DNA from: Dyadobacter frigoris
GTDB taxonomy: Bacteria; Bacteroidota; Bacteroidia; Cytophagales; Spirosomataceae
Length of the DNA stretch: 64,000 nt
NCBI RefSeq assembly: GCF_005280585.1
Contig: NZ_SZVO01000021.1
Span: 1 to 64,000 of the forward strand
Direction: 5' to 3'
Under the pieces are notes generated by a model. That model was not told the DNA's origin. It did no database searches and was given only the letters and a program-made list of their open reading frames with translations. Below are positions 17,455 to 27,422 of this stretch, piece by piece; position 1 is the first letter of the stretch, and every line of letters begins with the position of its first letter. The position numbers were made by a program, and so were the translations under genes.

Positions 17455-19104
17455 TCAATAATTAGGATTCTGTTTGAGCTTGGTATTTTTATCAATCACT
17501 GCCTGGGGAATGGGTAATAAATAATTCCTTTCAGCAAAGAACAACCTGCCGCCATTCGGTGCTATGATGACAGAATACACCTTTTTGTCTCCCTCTTTAA
17601 CGATTTTCATGGCATGAGAAGATCCGTTCAAACTGATTTCAGCAGTCTTGAGCCTGAGAAGGTCAGTCCAGCGTTTCTCTTCAAAAGCAAGTTCCACTCT
17701 TCTCTCCTGTTGTATAAAGATGCGCATTTGTGCCTGGCTCAAACCAGATTTCAAAGCTGGTAAACCCGAACGTGCCCTTACTTTATTCACCGCAGTATAA
17801 ACAGATTCATCCGGGCCTGATTCCTCGTTTTTAGCTTCTGCATAACTCAGCAGAACTTCTGCATATCTGAAAATAATAAAATGCGCACTGCTAAGGTTTT
17901 GGTAACCGTTCGCAAATTCATACTTTGGATTCAGTCCCTTCCGGATGTAATATCCTGTATTGGTTGCCTCGTTGGCACTGGATAAATCCAGTGTATTGGC
18001 AGAACCTGAACCAATCCACATCTGCATTTCGTAGCCCAGCCATGTGCAGCCGTCATAAACAATGGATTGATAGAATCTTTTTTCCCGGTTCAAATAGGGG
18101 TTTTGAGGATCATATCCCGAAGCAGGATCCGTGATTGGCAAGCCATTGGCCATAAAATAAGAATCAACCAGTTCCTGTGTCGGGTTGGGGGCACTATATG
18201 ACCGCTGGGTGCCTCCAACAGTCCAAGCCGCCTGTAAACCCTCTTTACTGGACCCCAGTGAGGTTCCTCCCAAATAAGCTTTATCAAATATGACCTCGAT
18301 ATTGTTATTTTTTTCTTCGTAAAACATTGATTCCAGATCAGGGAACAAGTCATAGATTTTCAGATCCATAACCTGCTTATTTGTGGCCGCTGCAACTGCC
18401 CATCTTGATTTATCATTTAGCGGATTCTTTAAAGGACTCGCCTGAAATAATTCACACCATCCTTTCAGTGTAAGGGCAGCACCCCGGCTTGCTCTTCCGG
18501 TTTCAGCAATAAGCGGTAAGTCAGCCGCCAGTGAAGCACATTCGTCTGTAATGAATTTAAATGTTTCATCCGAAGTATTACGGGTCCTGAAAATAGCATC
18601 GCCCTGTTCGGCCTGGTTCAACGACTCGGTAATAATAGGGACTCCTCCGTAGCGTGTCCATAAAATCTGGTAAAAATATGCCCTTAAATAGCGCGTTTCA
18701 GCAATTCTCTTTTTTTTCCAGTCATCAGCCAAAGCAGATGCCGTAACCTTTTCTATAAATATATTGCACTTACGGATTTTGAGATAATTAGTGCTCCAGT
18801 CATCCCGTACAGATCCGGAAGTATAGCTGGATTTGGCATAGGTTGTAAAACTATAACCTGACGAAGAACCCCGCATGGTATTATCTGAAAAGCCCTCGTC
18901 GGGATCATTGGTAGCGAAAGGCCCCGATATCGATCCGTAGATATCATTTAAAAACAGGTCTGCATTCCCTGTTGTTTCCCAGGCATTACCATCAGAAACC
19001 TGATCCGAGGGAATGACATCCAAATAGTTGCTGCACGAAGTGGCTAAGGCTAGCGGCAGCAGCACCGCTATTTTTGATAAAAAATGGTATGTAATTGCCC
19101 GCAT
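17455..19104 (-). CDS. SusD/RagB-family nutrient-binding outer-membrane lipoprotein
   Basis: A 549-aa SusD-like protein. A lipoprotein signal ends in LATSCSNYLDVIP, with the lipidated cysteine in the lipobox. The N-terminal TPR-like helices (RYLRAYFYQILWTRYGGVP) and the C-terminal RagB region (ERRVELAFEEKRWTDLLR) are complete. It caps the SusC barrel encoded just upstream and captures glycan or oligomer at the cell surface. Its start follows the SusC stop by 22 nt. The cognate ligand cannot be read from sequence. Confidence 0.95.
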   Translation of the reverse strand: MRAITYHFLSKIAVLLPLALATSCSNYLDVIPSDQVSDGNAWETTGNADLFLNDIYGSISGPFATNDPDEGFSDNTMRGSSSGYSFTTYAKSSYTSGSVRDDWSTNYLKIRKCNIFIEKVTASALADDWKKKRIAETRYLRAYFYQILWTRYGGVPIITESLNQAEQGDAIFRTRNTSDETFKFITDECASLAADLPLIAETGRASRGAALTLKGWCELFQASPLKNPLNDKSRWAVAAATNKQVMDLKIYDLFPDLESMFYEEKNNNIEVIFDKAYLGGTSLGSSKEGLQAAWTVGGTQRSYSAPNPTQELVDSYFMANGLPITDPASGYDPQNPYLNREKRFYQSIVYDGCTWLGYEMQMWIGSGSANTLDLSSANEATNTGYYIRKGLNPKYEFANGYQNLSSAHFIIFRYAEVLLSYAEAKNEESGPDESVYTAVNKVRARSGLPALKSGLSQAQMRIFIQQERRVELAFEEKRWTDLLRLKTAEISLNGSSHAMKIVKEGDKKVYSVIIAPNGGRLFFAERNYLLPIPQAVIDKNTKLKQNPNY

Positions 19105-19126
19105 GAGTATATTAGTTATCAGTGGA

Positions 19127-22100
19127 TTAAAAGGTAAGGTTCATACCTAGCGAAATCACTTTCTGCTGAGGATAATTCAGGCCTGAACTCACTACATTTT
19201 CAGGATCATAATTAACAATTTTTGTCCAGGTCAGCAGGTTTTGTCCCGAGACAAAAACCTTTGCATTTTGGACATGTATTTTGTCAAGGATTTTAGATGG
19301 AACCATGTAGGAAAGCATCGCACTTTTCAATCTTAAATAGCTCGAATTATTCATCCAGAAAGAAGAGACCTGGGTGTTATTTGTCGTGGGCGCACTGGTT
19401 ATACGAGGGTTTTTAGCGTCCGTATTTTCCGGAGTCCAGTAATCCAAATTCTGCCTCACAGGAACTGTTCCACCATAAAAAGCCCAGGCCGCGTAGGAAC
19501 TGGTATAAAAATTGGTTTTTGCTGCACCTTGGAACAACAAATTTAAAGTCACGTTTTTATAGGTAACATTGGGCATAATACCATAGACAATTTGCGGAGT
19601 ATCTGCATTGCCAATCACGGTTTCGTCATTTGTGGTGATCTTGCCGTCCCCGTCCATGTCCTGGTAGCGAATATCGCCAGCCTGTATTTTCCCCCACGGC
19701 TGGGTGGCAACACCACTTTTCAAATTGCCCGACTCATCAAAATCTTTGACCTGAAACAAACCAAGTGACTTGTAACCAAACTGGGTACCCAGCGGTCTGT
19801 TTGTTCTTCTTCTGTTGGGATTATCGTAAGTAGAGGAGGTTTCAAATACTTTCAACAGTGAATTTTTAGCATAAGTAAAATTTGCAGTAAGGGAAAGCTT
19901 TAAATCTTTATTAATGGTACGCGCAGTTCCAATAGAAAGGTCAATGCCATGGTTCACCATAATACCGGCATTGACCTGACTTAATCCGATACCGTATTCT
20001 GAAGGAACTGTCAGGTCCGGACTTGTTAACATATTTGACCTTTTTTCATGAAAGTAATCCGCTTCCAGTGTAATTAGCCCTTTCCAAAGTGAAGCCTCAA
20101 TGCCGACATCTGTTTTCTTTGCTCTCTCCCAGGTAATATTGGGATTTGATTCTGCCTTTTCTCTGGTGCCCTGAACGGCGTTGCCGCCGATCACATAGGC
20201 AGGCCCATAAACACTGTAAGTACTTAAATACTGAAATGCACTGCCAGCCAAAGCACCGACCTCTCCATACGAAGCCCGGATCTTTAAATTATTAATCCAA
20301 TTTAAATTTTGCTTAATAAAATTTTCTTCTGAAAGCCGCCACCCTACTGAAAAGGCAGGGAAAAATCCGAATTTTTTACCGGGTGCAAAATAATAACTGC
20401 CATCATATCGCCCGCTGGCTTCAAATAAATACTTGGAATCATAGTCATACTGAGCGCGGTAAACCAATCCGAGCTGCCTTGCTTTGATTGAACTGCCGGT
20501 GTTAGAAATATCAGCCTGACTGGAACTTCCCATGTTTAGCTCATCAATACTTAGACCAAAGTTTCTGCGGGTTGCCGAAAAACTCAGTTCATCGTTTCCT
20601 TTGGATTCAAAAAGGGCCAGCAGTCCAACGTTGTGTTTCTTGAAGGACCTGTTGTAGATCAAACTGGCCTGAAAAGTAATCTGCGATGCCCGGGTATAAC
20701 TTTGGCTCAGCTCAGATTTGGACCTTTCGCCATAAGAAAGATTATATTGACTCGTCACTGGGTCAAGCGCCCAGATAGAAATAGGTGTAAGCCAGTTTTT
20801 ATTTAAGGTATTGGTAGGATCATAGGCAACGGAACCTCTCGCTTTTAGGCCAGGCACAAAGTTTAAATCCTGGTCAATAGATAATTGTGAAAAAATTTGC
20901 GAAGTATTCGTTTTACGATAACCATCACTCTTTATCAATCCTGACAACAGATTCCCTGTCAGCCCGTTGGGATAAACCTGGATCCAGGTAGGATTTGCAT
21001 TCGTAATGGTAATAAACATCCGGTCAGTTGTCGCAGATGGATAGTGGTTGTTCTGCTCTCTGCCCTTTATTCCTAAGGATATTTTAGTCGTTTTTGTTAC
21101 CTGGGCATCCAGGTTCAGGTTAAGATTGTACCGGTGCTGATAGGTCGACCCAAAAAGACCTGCTTCGTATTGATAACCTATGCTGCCATAATATTTAACC
21201 AGATCCGTTCCCCCTGAAACTTCGATATTATGACTTGTCAGGGTATTATTTTTATTAATTAAATCCCAGGGGTTATTATTTGGATAGTTTGCAGGATCCG
21301 AACCGTCCTTGAACTTCTGGAGCTGGGCATCTGAATATTTGGCTGGCAGCCCATCATTTTTTGAAGCTGCATTCAAAAGGGAAGCGTATTCGTAGGAATT
21401 AGGATATTTGGTAAGCACAGTTGGATTTTGAAAGCCAACATAACCATTGTAGGACAAGGTAGGAGAACCGCTCTTGCCTCTTTTTGTCGTTACCAGAATT
21501 ACACCGTTGGCGCCGGCAACACCGTACGGAGCGACAGCGGCAGCATCTTTCAAAACCGTAATCGTTTCAATTGAATTAGGGTCAAGATCCTGAAAAGAAC
21601 GTGGAATATTATCCACGATGAATAAGGGTTGATTATTGCCGGTAGTGGCCACCCCTCTAATAAAAATACTCGATGCATCCTTGCCGGGCTCACCTGAGCC
21701 TTGCCGAAAAATCACACCGGACAATCTGCCCCCCAGACCATTACTCAAATTGGTTATCGGCGTTGAAGCTACATCACTTCCACTCATGCTCGATATGGCA
21801 GCTGTAACAGAAGTTTTTTTCTGGGTTCCGTAGCCAACCACCACCAGCTCCTCCAGATTTTTGGTATCGGCAGCCAAAATAACATCCAGAACGCTTTTAT
21901 TTCCAATGGCTATCTCCTGAGGTACGTACCCGACAAAGGAGAAAATAAGAGCTGCTGCTGCCGAGCTTTTTTCTTCCTCAGTGATCTCAAGGGTATAATT
22001 TCCGTTGGCATCCGTAACGGTTCCGTGCTGGCTGCCCTTTATCAGAATGCTGACGCCGGGAAGGTCATCGCCCTTTACATCGGTAACCTTACCTTTTATT

Positions 22101-22555
22101 GCCGTAGCCGCCTTATTGTAAAGGCTGACCTCAGGGTTGCCGGCTTGGGAAACCTCTTTGACCGGCGTGATTAGAATCCGGTTATCCACCTGTTTGAAAG
22201 CAAGACCGTTCGGAGTCAGTAACTGATGTAAGAGTTTTCCAACGGTTGTCTTGGTTTCTTTAAGGTTTAAGGCAGTAATATTCTTAACATCCTGCTTTCG
22301 GTACATAAATTTAAAGACCGTATGCTGCTCAATCTGTTGAAAAACGTTGGTCAGTGACTCGTCTTTCAAAGAAATTTTTATTTCGGTACTCTCTAAATTT
22401 TGTCCTTTCAGCGAGGAGGCGTTCAGCACTTGAGCGGTTACTACGACGGACAGGCAAATAATCAATGAAAAGCGCATAACCTTCTTTAATTTTGCAACAG
22501 GAATATGCCGGCATAAATATACGCCCAAGCCTCCTACTGTTGTAGAGTTTTTCAT
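19127..22555 (-). CDS. SusC/RagA TonB-dependent transporter with STN domain
   Basis: A 1142-aa outer-membrane transporter if started at the ATG at 22555 (MKNSTTVGGLGVYL), which gives the usual Cytophagales leader. An in-frame start 29 codons upstream is less likely. Domains in order are: a long signal/TM segment (about 25-45), an STN secretin/TonB short domain (about 55-115), a CarboxypepD_reg-like domain with GVSILIKGSQHGTVTDANG, a TonB box and plug (VVVGYGTQKKTSVTAAIS), and a 22-strand barrel ending in SLGMNLTF. The STN domain marks a transducer that signals through the FecR anti-sigma factor encoded upstream. Confidence 0.95.
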   Translation of the reverse strand: MKNSTTVGGLGVYLCRHIPVAKLKKVMRFSLIICLSVVVTAQVLNASSLKGQNLESTEIKISLKDESLTNVFQQIEQHTVFKFMYRKQDVKNITALNLKETKTTVGKLLHQLLTPNGLAFKQVDNRILITPVKEVSQAGNPEVSLYNKAATAIKGKVTDVKGDDLPGVSILIKGSQHGTVTDANGNYTLEITEEEKSSAAAALIFSFVGYVPQEIAIGNKSVLDVILAADTKNLEELVVVGYGTQKKTSVTAAISSMSGSDVASTPITNLSNGLGGRLSGVIFRQGSGEPGKDASSIFIRGVATTGNNQPLFIVDNIPRSFQDLDPNSIETITVLKDAAAVAPYGVAGANGVILVTTKRGKSGSPTLSYNGYVGFQNPTVLTKYPNSYEYASLLNAASKNDGLPAKYSDAQLQKFKDGSDPANYPNNNPWDLINKNNTLTSHNIEVSGGTDLVKYYGSIGYQYEAGLFGSTYQHRYNLNLNLDAQVTKTTKISLGIKGREQNNHYPSATTDRMFITITNANPTWIQVYPNGLTGNLLSGLIKSDGYRKTNTSQIFSQLSIDQDLNFVPGLKARGSVAYDPTNTLNKNWLTPISIWALDPVTSQYNLSYGERSKSELSQSYTRASQITFQASLIYNRSFKKHNVGLLALFESKGNDELSFSATRRNFGLSIDELNMGSSSQADISNTGSSIKARQLGLVYRAQYDYDSKYLFEASGRYDGSYYFAPGKKFGFFPAFSVGWRLSEENFIKQNLNWINNLKIRASYGEVGALAGSAFQYLSTYSVYGPAYVIGGNAVQGTREKAESNPNITWERAKKTDVGIEASLWKGLITLEADYFHEKRSNMLTSPDLTVPSEYGIGLSQVNAGIMVNHGIDLSIGTARTINKDLKLSLTANFTYAKNSLLKVFETSSTYDNPNRRRTNRPLGTQFGYKSLGLFQVKDFDESGNLKSGVATQPWGKIQAGDIRYQDMDGDGKITTNDETVIGNADTPQIVYGIMPNVTYKNVTLNLLFQGAAKTNFYTSSYAAWAFYGGTVPVRQNLDYWTPENTDAKNPRITSAPTTNNTQVSSFWMNNSSYLRLKSAMLSYMVPSKILDKIHVQNAKVFVSGQNLLTWTKIVNYDPENVVSSGLNYPQQKVISLGMNLTF

Positions 22556-22723
22556 ACATTTGATAAGTTTTAATGACAATTTCTTACAAAGGGTCTTGAT
22601 CGTTAAAGCAAAGCTGTTTCTTTCGGAAACCAGCTGCGGCACTGCATAAATGTTTTCATACGTCCAATATGAAAGCAGTTTGCAGTGCTTTTTTAAGGTG
22701 GGTATATTCGCATGAAATGGGTA

Positions 22724-23710
22724 TTATTTAGGTGAAATGACAACTTCTTTATTTTTCAGATTTAATTCATACTTCGCATCATTGAACTCGGTAATGCTCT
22801 TTAGAACACTTTCCAGGTTTTCGTCTTTGCCAAAGGTGGTTGTAAAACGCTGATTTTTTAGCCTGTCGTCCGTTATTCTAATTTTTATGCGAAAGCGCTC
22901 TCCAATATAGCCAGCTGCGTTGGATACGGTAACGTCATCAAACAACAAGTCCCTCATTTTCCACTCCACCGTTTTTTGCGCGTCCACAGTGCTTTGGACA
23001 GCCTCTTGTTTTACCGTATTATACGTTATTTGCTGATCGGGAATTAAGATTGCATAGGTGGTATTCTGATCACTGACTTTCACCTTCCCTCTCGTAACGG
23101 TTACAATTATACGTTCATCCTCAGACATGGCTTTTACATTAAAAGCAGTTCCTAGTACAGTCGTTGACAATTTCCCCGAATGCACAATAAAAGGTTTTTC
23201 AGCATTGTGCCGCACATCGAAGTATGCCTCTCCGGTCAGATAAACTTCCCTCTTTTTCCGATTGTCAAAGGAATCGGGGTAATCGATCTTACTGCCGGCA
23301 CTAAGGATCACAGTGCTTCCATCAGGAAGTTGCAACAGATTATTGGCTTGAGCTGCTGGCCGACTACTTTTTACAAAAGAAACCTCTTCAGGCGTTTTCT
23401 TATTGTGCTTCAATAATACCGTGCAAACCAGCAACGCAAGCACCACTGCTGCGTAAGCCAGCCATTTTTGCTGTTTTCGTCCGGCTAATGGCAGGATTGG
23501 TTTGTTGTTTTCCGGCAAAAGTAAATACGTGTCAATGTGTTGTTTAATTTCCAGTTCCAGTTTGTCCTGCTCGCTGTCCGATAAATTATCCAGCACATTG
23601 GCTTGAATGTCGAATGCATTGTAGTAGGCTTTAAGCAGGCTTATTTCCTCCTGGGTAGCACTACCTGAACGGTATTTTTTTAATAGCTTCAAAAACTGTT
23701 CTTTCTGCAT
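22724..23710 (-). CDS. FecR-family anti-sigma factor
   Basis: A 328-aa inner-membrane protein starting at the ATG at 23710 (MQKEQFLKLLKKYRSG); a longer reading frame adds 34 unconserved residues. The cytoplasmic N-terminal domain binds the sigma factor. One TM segment (WLAYAAVVLALLVCTVLL, about 90-110) leads to a periplasmic FecR domain (GEAYFDVRHNAEKPFIVH) and a C-terminal DUF4974 domain. It receives the signal from the STN domain of the adjacent SusC and controls the sigma factor encoded at 23950-24636. Confidence 0.92.
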   Translation of the reverse strand: MQKEQFLKLLKKYRSGSATQEEISLLKAYYNAFDIQANVLDNLSDSEQDKLELEIKQHIDTYLLLPENNKPILPLAGRKQQKWLAYAAVVLALLVCTVLLKHNKKTPEEVSFVKSSRPAAQANNLLQLPDGSTVILSAGSKIDYPDSFDNRKKREVYLTGEAYFDVRHNAEKPFIVHSGKLSTTVLGTAFNVKAMSEDERIIVTVTRGKVKVSDQNTTYAILIPDQQITYNTVKQEAVQSTVDAQKTVEWKMRDLLFDDVTVSNAAGYIGERFRIKIRITDDRLKNQRFTTTFGKDENLESVLKSITEFNDAKYELNLKNKEVVISPK

Positions 23711-23949
23711 CTGATCGTTTGCTTTTGGAAAATTTCGTCCTTTAATAATCCCTTTATTACTTAAATTCCAAGGTACCTGCTTATAAGACAGCCAAAACCA
23801 AATTCCGCCCACACGCTGTGCAAACTATTTTTGTTTAAATGCTTTTCAGAGGAATAAAATCTGTTGCCCGCCACTGTTTTGCAGGAAGATAAGGTGCACA
23901 GGCGCTGCATTCAACCAGTTTTAACAAATCCATTATTGACGGCTAAAAA

Positions 23950-24636
23950 TTAGCTGGCAGACAGGATTGAAACTATTTTTTGATCCGTAAGCGGTATTAA
24001 TCCTATACTTTTTACAACAAGTACCTCCCGTAAAAGGTTGGATCTATCTGAAAAAGAAGCCGTCCCCAGCAATAAAAACAGCAATCCCATTAGTAACTCT
24101 GCCTTTAATTTTGACATCGCTCTGCCCAGCTGATTCCGGACAGTTTTGGGAGAAATAGCCAGCTTGTTTGCGATTTCATCGCTGGACAAGTCATGATCAT
24201 AACGCATTCGAAAAATAACCTGCTGCTGCCTCGGTAAACTTTCAATTAATACTTCGTAAGCTGAAAAAAGTTCATTGTAGCGCATCTGAGCATCTGCGTT
24301 ATCTTTTTGATTATCAAGTTGTATTAGCAGATCAGCGATAGATACAAATTTTTTCTCTTTTTCGATCCAGTTAAAAACGCTGTTGCGGACAGCGATATAC
24401 AAATAAGATGGCAAACTTTCAATATTCAAAGATGGGTTCGAGCTCAGGCGGCCCCAAAGTTGTACAAATATATCCTGCGCTATATCTTTTGCCTGATCTG
24501 AATTACTGAGCCGTTTATAGGCTGCATTGTATACAAATTTCCAGTACTTTTTGTAAAGCACATCAAATGCATCTCTATTTCCGTTGCAAATGCCAAGAAT
24601 CAGCAGGCTGTCCTCTTCCGTAGCTATATCCCTCAT
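23950..24636 (-). CDS. ECF RNA polymerase sigma factor
   Basis: A 228-aa sigma-70 family protein of the Bacteroidota ECF/FecI-like type. Region 2 includes DQAKDIAQDIFVQLWGRL. Region 4 includes ELAISPKTVRNQLGRA-like helix-turn-helix residues (NKLAISPKTVRNQLGR). A hydrophobic C-terminal stretch (LLMGLLFLLLG) suggests membrane association, common in these sigma factors. With FecR and the STN-type SusC it forms a trans-envelope relay that probably induces the SusCD operon when substrate is bound. Confidence 0.93.
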   Translation of the reverse strand: MRDIATEEDSLLILGICNGNRDAFDVLYKKYWKFVYNAAYKRLSNSDQAKDIAQDIFVQLWGRLSSNPSLNIESLPSYLYIAVRNSVFNWIEKEKKFVSIADLLIQLDNQKDNADAQMRYNELFSAYEVLIESLPRQQQVIFRMRYDHDLSSDEIANKLAISPKTVRNQLGRAMSKLKAELLMGLLFLLLGTASFSDRSNLLREVLVVKSIGLIPLTDQKIVSILSAS

Positions 24637-25039
24637 TATTTCTGATTACAACCCTTTTATGGATAAATATCTATTAAAAGTATAAACTCTGATTAAGCAA
24701 AGCAAATTCTATAAAAACATAATCGAGAAATATTATATATTGACTTTTAACAGAATCACAAAACAAATGACCTAATGTGATTTTTAATATTAATAGACAA
24801 CAAACCGAGGGCACACCATTGAGACCACCCAAGAGCACGCCAACCCATTCTCAACAGATTAATCTATTCCCTGTAATGGCCTGTATCCAGATCGTCCGCA
24901 AGCAAACCAGCAGCAAGGAGCCCTTTTTAACCCAAGTTGTATTAGCTCATTAAAGCACGCCGTGGCAAAGATCACATTGTCATGACATCCAAATAAAAGT
25001 TAGGAGTCAGAAGTGTTCTTAAATTGGTTTAACCCGAAC
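24637..25039. other. Intergenic stretch upstream of the sigma factor gene
   Basis: No convincing coding sequence. It must contain the promoter of the sigma factor gene. A 7-bp inverted repeat (AATCACA/TGTGATT) lies around 24750-24785, but it is short and has no clear terminator T tract. Confidence 0.4.
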
Positions 25040-26020
25040 TTAGATCAAAGACACAGCTTTCCCTCCTTTTTTCTTACTGCGGTCGGCCGCCTGTATAAAT
25101 CTGAATATTTCGAGGGTTTGTGTGGAAGATACCGGAGGTTTCCCTGTATCAAAAAAGGATATAATCTCGCCAACCAGTGGTTCATAAGAAGCAAATGGCC
25201 CAAGCGGAGCGATGCCCTTCTCACCAAAAGCCGTTCCGGCGATATTGGCAGCTCCTGCCCTTATACCTCTGAGTGTTCCAATTCTTCCGTCATCCCATAC
25301 ACCAACGACCACATCGGTACCTTCCTGGTAAGTCCTGCTTACATGCCTGCAACCCGTCCCCATCACTGTGAAAAGCATTTCTACGCCATGAATGGCATAC
25401 CAGGCCAGATCACTGTGAGTTTTATCCATCTTCGCAGGCGTGTATACATCAACACCAGTAATTTTACCAATAGAGCCTGCCACTACTTTTTGGACACTCG
25501 CATCAAATCTTAAGGCAGAGGATGAAAAAATTGGCGTATTGGCTTGCTGGGCAGCACTAAAAATCGCTAAGGCACCCTGAAGATTCGCTGCCACCGGTTT
25601 GTCGATAAACATTCTTTTACCCGCCTTTAGTACCGGCAACGCCTGTTCCAAATGAGATCTTCCATCGTTTGATTCCAGTAAAACCACATCAACCTTAGTC
25701 AATAGCTCTTCAATGGAATTGACAATCTCTACACCTTGGTTTTGCACTGCTCTTGTAATGCCGTCCTTGATTTTCAAAGCTGAAGCGATGTCTTTGCTTC
25801 CGTGAGGATAAGCAGCCACTACTTTATAGCCTTTCATTTCCGGGTGATTTGCATTGATGATTTTAGTAAATACTTCACTGTGGCTGGTGTCAAGGCCTAT
25901 GATCCCAACTCTTTTCCCTACCTCGGTAAGGGAAGTTTGTCCCCAAACCATTTCCTCGGCGAAAGTCATCAAACCGGTTGTACAAAGAACTGCGTTTTGT
26001 ACAAAGTTTCGTCTGTTCAT
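25040..26020 (-). CDS. Gfo/Idh/MocA-family oxidoreductase-like protein, exported
   Basis: A 326-aa protein started at the ATG at 26020 (MNRRNFVQNAVLCTTG), which gives a twin-arginine-like signal; an upstream in-frame start adds a non-conserved 27 residues. The Rossmann part begins KRVGIIGLDTSHSEVF, with GLDTSHS in place of the usual GxGxxG. The inner part has LLESNDGRSHLEQALPVL and MFIDKPVA, the EKP-like lysine motif of the family. The C-terminal half is the Gfo/Idh barrel. Exported Gfo/Idh proteins are common in Bacteroidota glycan-degrading loci and act on sugars with tightly bound NAD. It is separated from the sigma gene by 403 nt. Confidence 0.8.
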   Translation of the reverse strand: MNRRNFVQNAVLCTTGLMTFAEEMVWGQTSLTEVGKRVGIIGLDTSHSEVFTKIINANHPEMKGYKVVAAYPHGSKDIASALKIKDGITRAVQNQGVEIVNSIEELLTKVDVVLLESNDGRSHLEQALPVLKAGKRMFIDKPVAANLQGALAIFSAAQQANTPIFSSSALRFDASVQKVVAGSIGKITGVDVYTPAKMDKTHSDLAWYAIHGVEMLFTVMGTGCRHVSRTYQEGTDVVVGVWDDGRIGTLRGIRAGAANIAGTAFGEKGIAPLGPFASYEPLVGEIISFFDTGKPPVSSTQTLEIFRFIQAADRSKKKGGKAVSLI

Positions 26021-26680
26021 AAATTGGTCATTGTTTAAAATACATTCAGTCGATATGAAATAATGCTTCTCTTGCAATTTGATTTTAAATACTAAAAACA
26101 AGCACGGATCACCCTTGCCGGATATCCGGCAAAACGATTACTTTTTAACCCATTTTGGAATCTATCCCTGCCTTCAGGTGATTTCTATTTTCCCAAAAAA
26201 TAGTTCGTCTTCGCTGCCATGACATACCTTATCAGTACAAACAGCAACGTCATGCGGCTTAGATCCGGATGGCTGTGATCCAACTCACAGCCCGTTAAAG
26301 GTATTTATTTCGTAAGAGCTGCAATATAAGAAATAAAACTGGCCTCAGGATTTTTATAAGAATTGCGAACCGCTCAAGACGTACAACGATTCCCTAAAAT
26401 AATTTTCGTTTTGTTACTTTTTTGGTGACTAGCCGTATTTTATAATGGTATTGAAAATCTCCTGTTTTAAATTTCAGAACATCTGTATATTCCGGGAAAA
26501 CTTTACCAGTAGCTACTTATTTACTCCAATAAGTATGTAAGCTGAATATTCAATATTAGTTTTTCATTTTTGTCTTCTTAATAAACATCCGACAAATCAA
26601 TTTTATTTGCAGAGGCTGTCAGTCGTTCGAGTTCCGGGTCGGCATAATCTCCGTGCCAGCGCGCTTTCAATGCCCATTTT
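26021..26680. other. Non-coding or decayed stretch
   Basis: No intact gene seen in 660 nt between the oxidoreductase start and the BON pseudogene end. A short minus-strand reading around 26190-26370 is interrupted by stops and has no recognisable domain. The composition suggests old coding DNA, but I cannot name it. Confidence 0.35.
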
Positions 26681-27133
26681 CTAAACCTCATCATGCGTTT
26701 CAGATTTGATGGTGATCAGGCCGGATACGCCTTTTATGCCTGCAAGTATTTTAATGAGCCTTTCAGCTGCTTCTCTCTGGTAATTCCAGTTGAGTTCTCC
26801 TTCCAGGGTAATGCAGCCATTTTCAACTTTTACCTTTACTTTGTCGTTGGGAATTTCCCAGTTCCATTTGTAAGCGTTCAATACTTCATTGACCAGATCG
26901 TTGTCATCACGGTCGTACAGGCTGCTATATGTTTTGATCTCAATTTGTTCAACCACTACTTTTACGCCTGTAACTCTTTTAGCAGCTTCTGATTTTTTGA
27001 CGTAACTGTCAACTGTTCAGAAAAGTGTGATAATGCCATCTTTTGCGGTAACGCCTATTTCGGCTGCTTTCAATAACGGCTCCCATTTGATAGTATCCTG
27101 AACGTCTTTCTGTAAATCCTCATTGGTTTTCAT
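26681..27133 (-). pseudogene. BON-domain (OsmY-like) protein interrupted by an in-frame TGA
   Basis: The reading frame from ATG 27133 gives MKTNEDLQKDVQDTIKWEP and GVTAKDGIITLF, a first BON repeat. It meets TGA at 27019-27017, then continues in the same frame TVDSYVKKSEAAKRV and a second BON repeat (VKVENGCITLEGELNWNYQR) to TAG at 26681. Homologous BON repeats have GTVDSY or GEVDSY at this point, so TGA probably replaced GGA by one base change. BON proteins bind phospholipid and are involved in envelope stress. The downstream half can still be read from internal starts (for example 26956), so a shortened product is possible. Intact relatives usually have a third repeat that is absent here. 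Confidence 0.75.
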
Positions 27134-27354
27134 AATCTCTGTGTTTATTGGTAAAAGTGTTATCACCAGAATAAAGGTCAGTAAACGCAGAGCCGGTTAA
27201 CTTACATCCTTATGGCTATGAGTTGTATCAATCACTGTTTTTGGCGGTACTACACACTATCTCAAAAAAGAAAACGGAACACAGAAATACAAGGTGTAAG
27301 TCAATCTGCCAGTTTTTTTGATCCATAAAATGACCAAATCACAGGCAAACAGAA

Positions 27355-27396
27355 GGGTAACAATAATTAGAAAACATTTTCTAATTATTGTTACCC
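27355..27396. promoter_or_regulatory. 42-bp palindrome upstream of hypA with TetR-type core
   Basis: Two perfect 20-bp arms (27355-27374 and 27377-27396) are separated by CA. The core at 27367-27384 is TTAGAAAACATTTTCTAA, an instance of the dyad TTAGAAAnnnnTTTCTAA also found before hupS and between the TetR genes. It centres about 80 nt before the hypA start codon. It has no T tract, so a terminator is less likely than a protein-binding site. Confidence 0.6.
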
Positions 27397-27422
27397 CGTC
27401 ACGTTTATAAGCTTAAAACAAA

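Noticed and set aside
26017-27019. TGA at 27019-27017 as a selenocysteine codon
   Set aside because: BON proteins have no cysteine or selenocysteine there, the expected residue is glycine, and no selenocysteine-insertion element is evident.
27355-27396. 42-bp palindrome before hypA as an intrinsic terminator
   Set aside because: It lacks a G/C-rich stem and a T tract, has only a 2-nt loop, and its core recurs at other promoters of the island, so an operator is the better reading.
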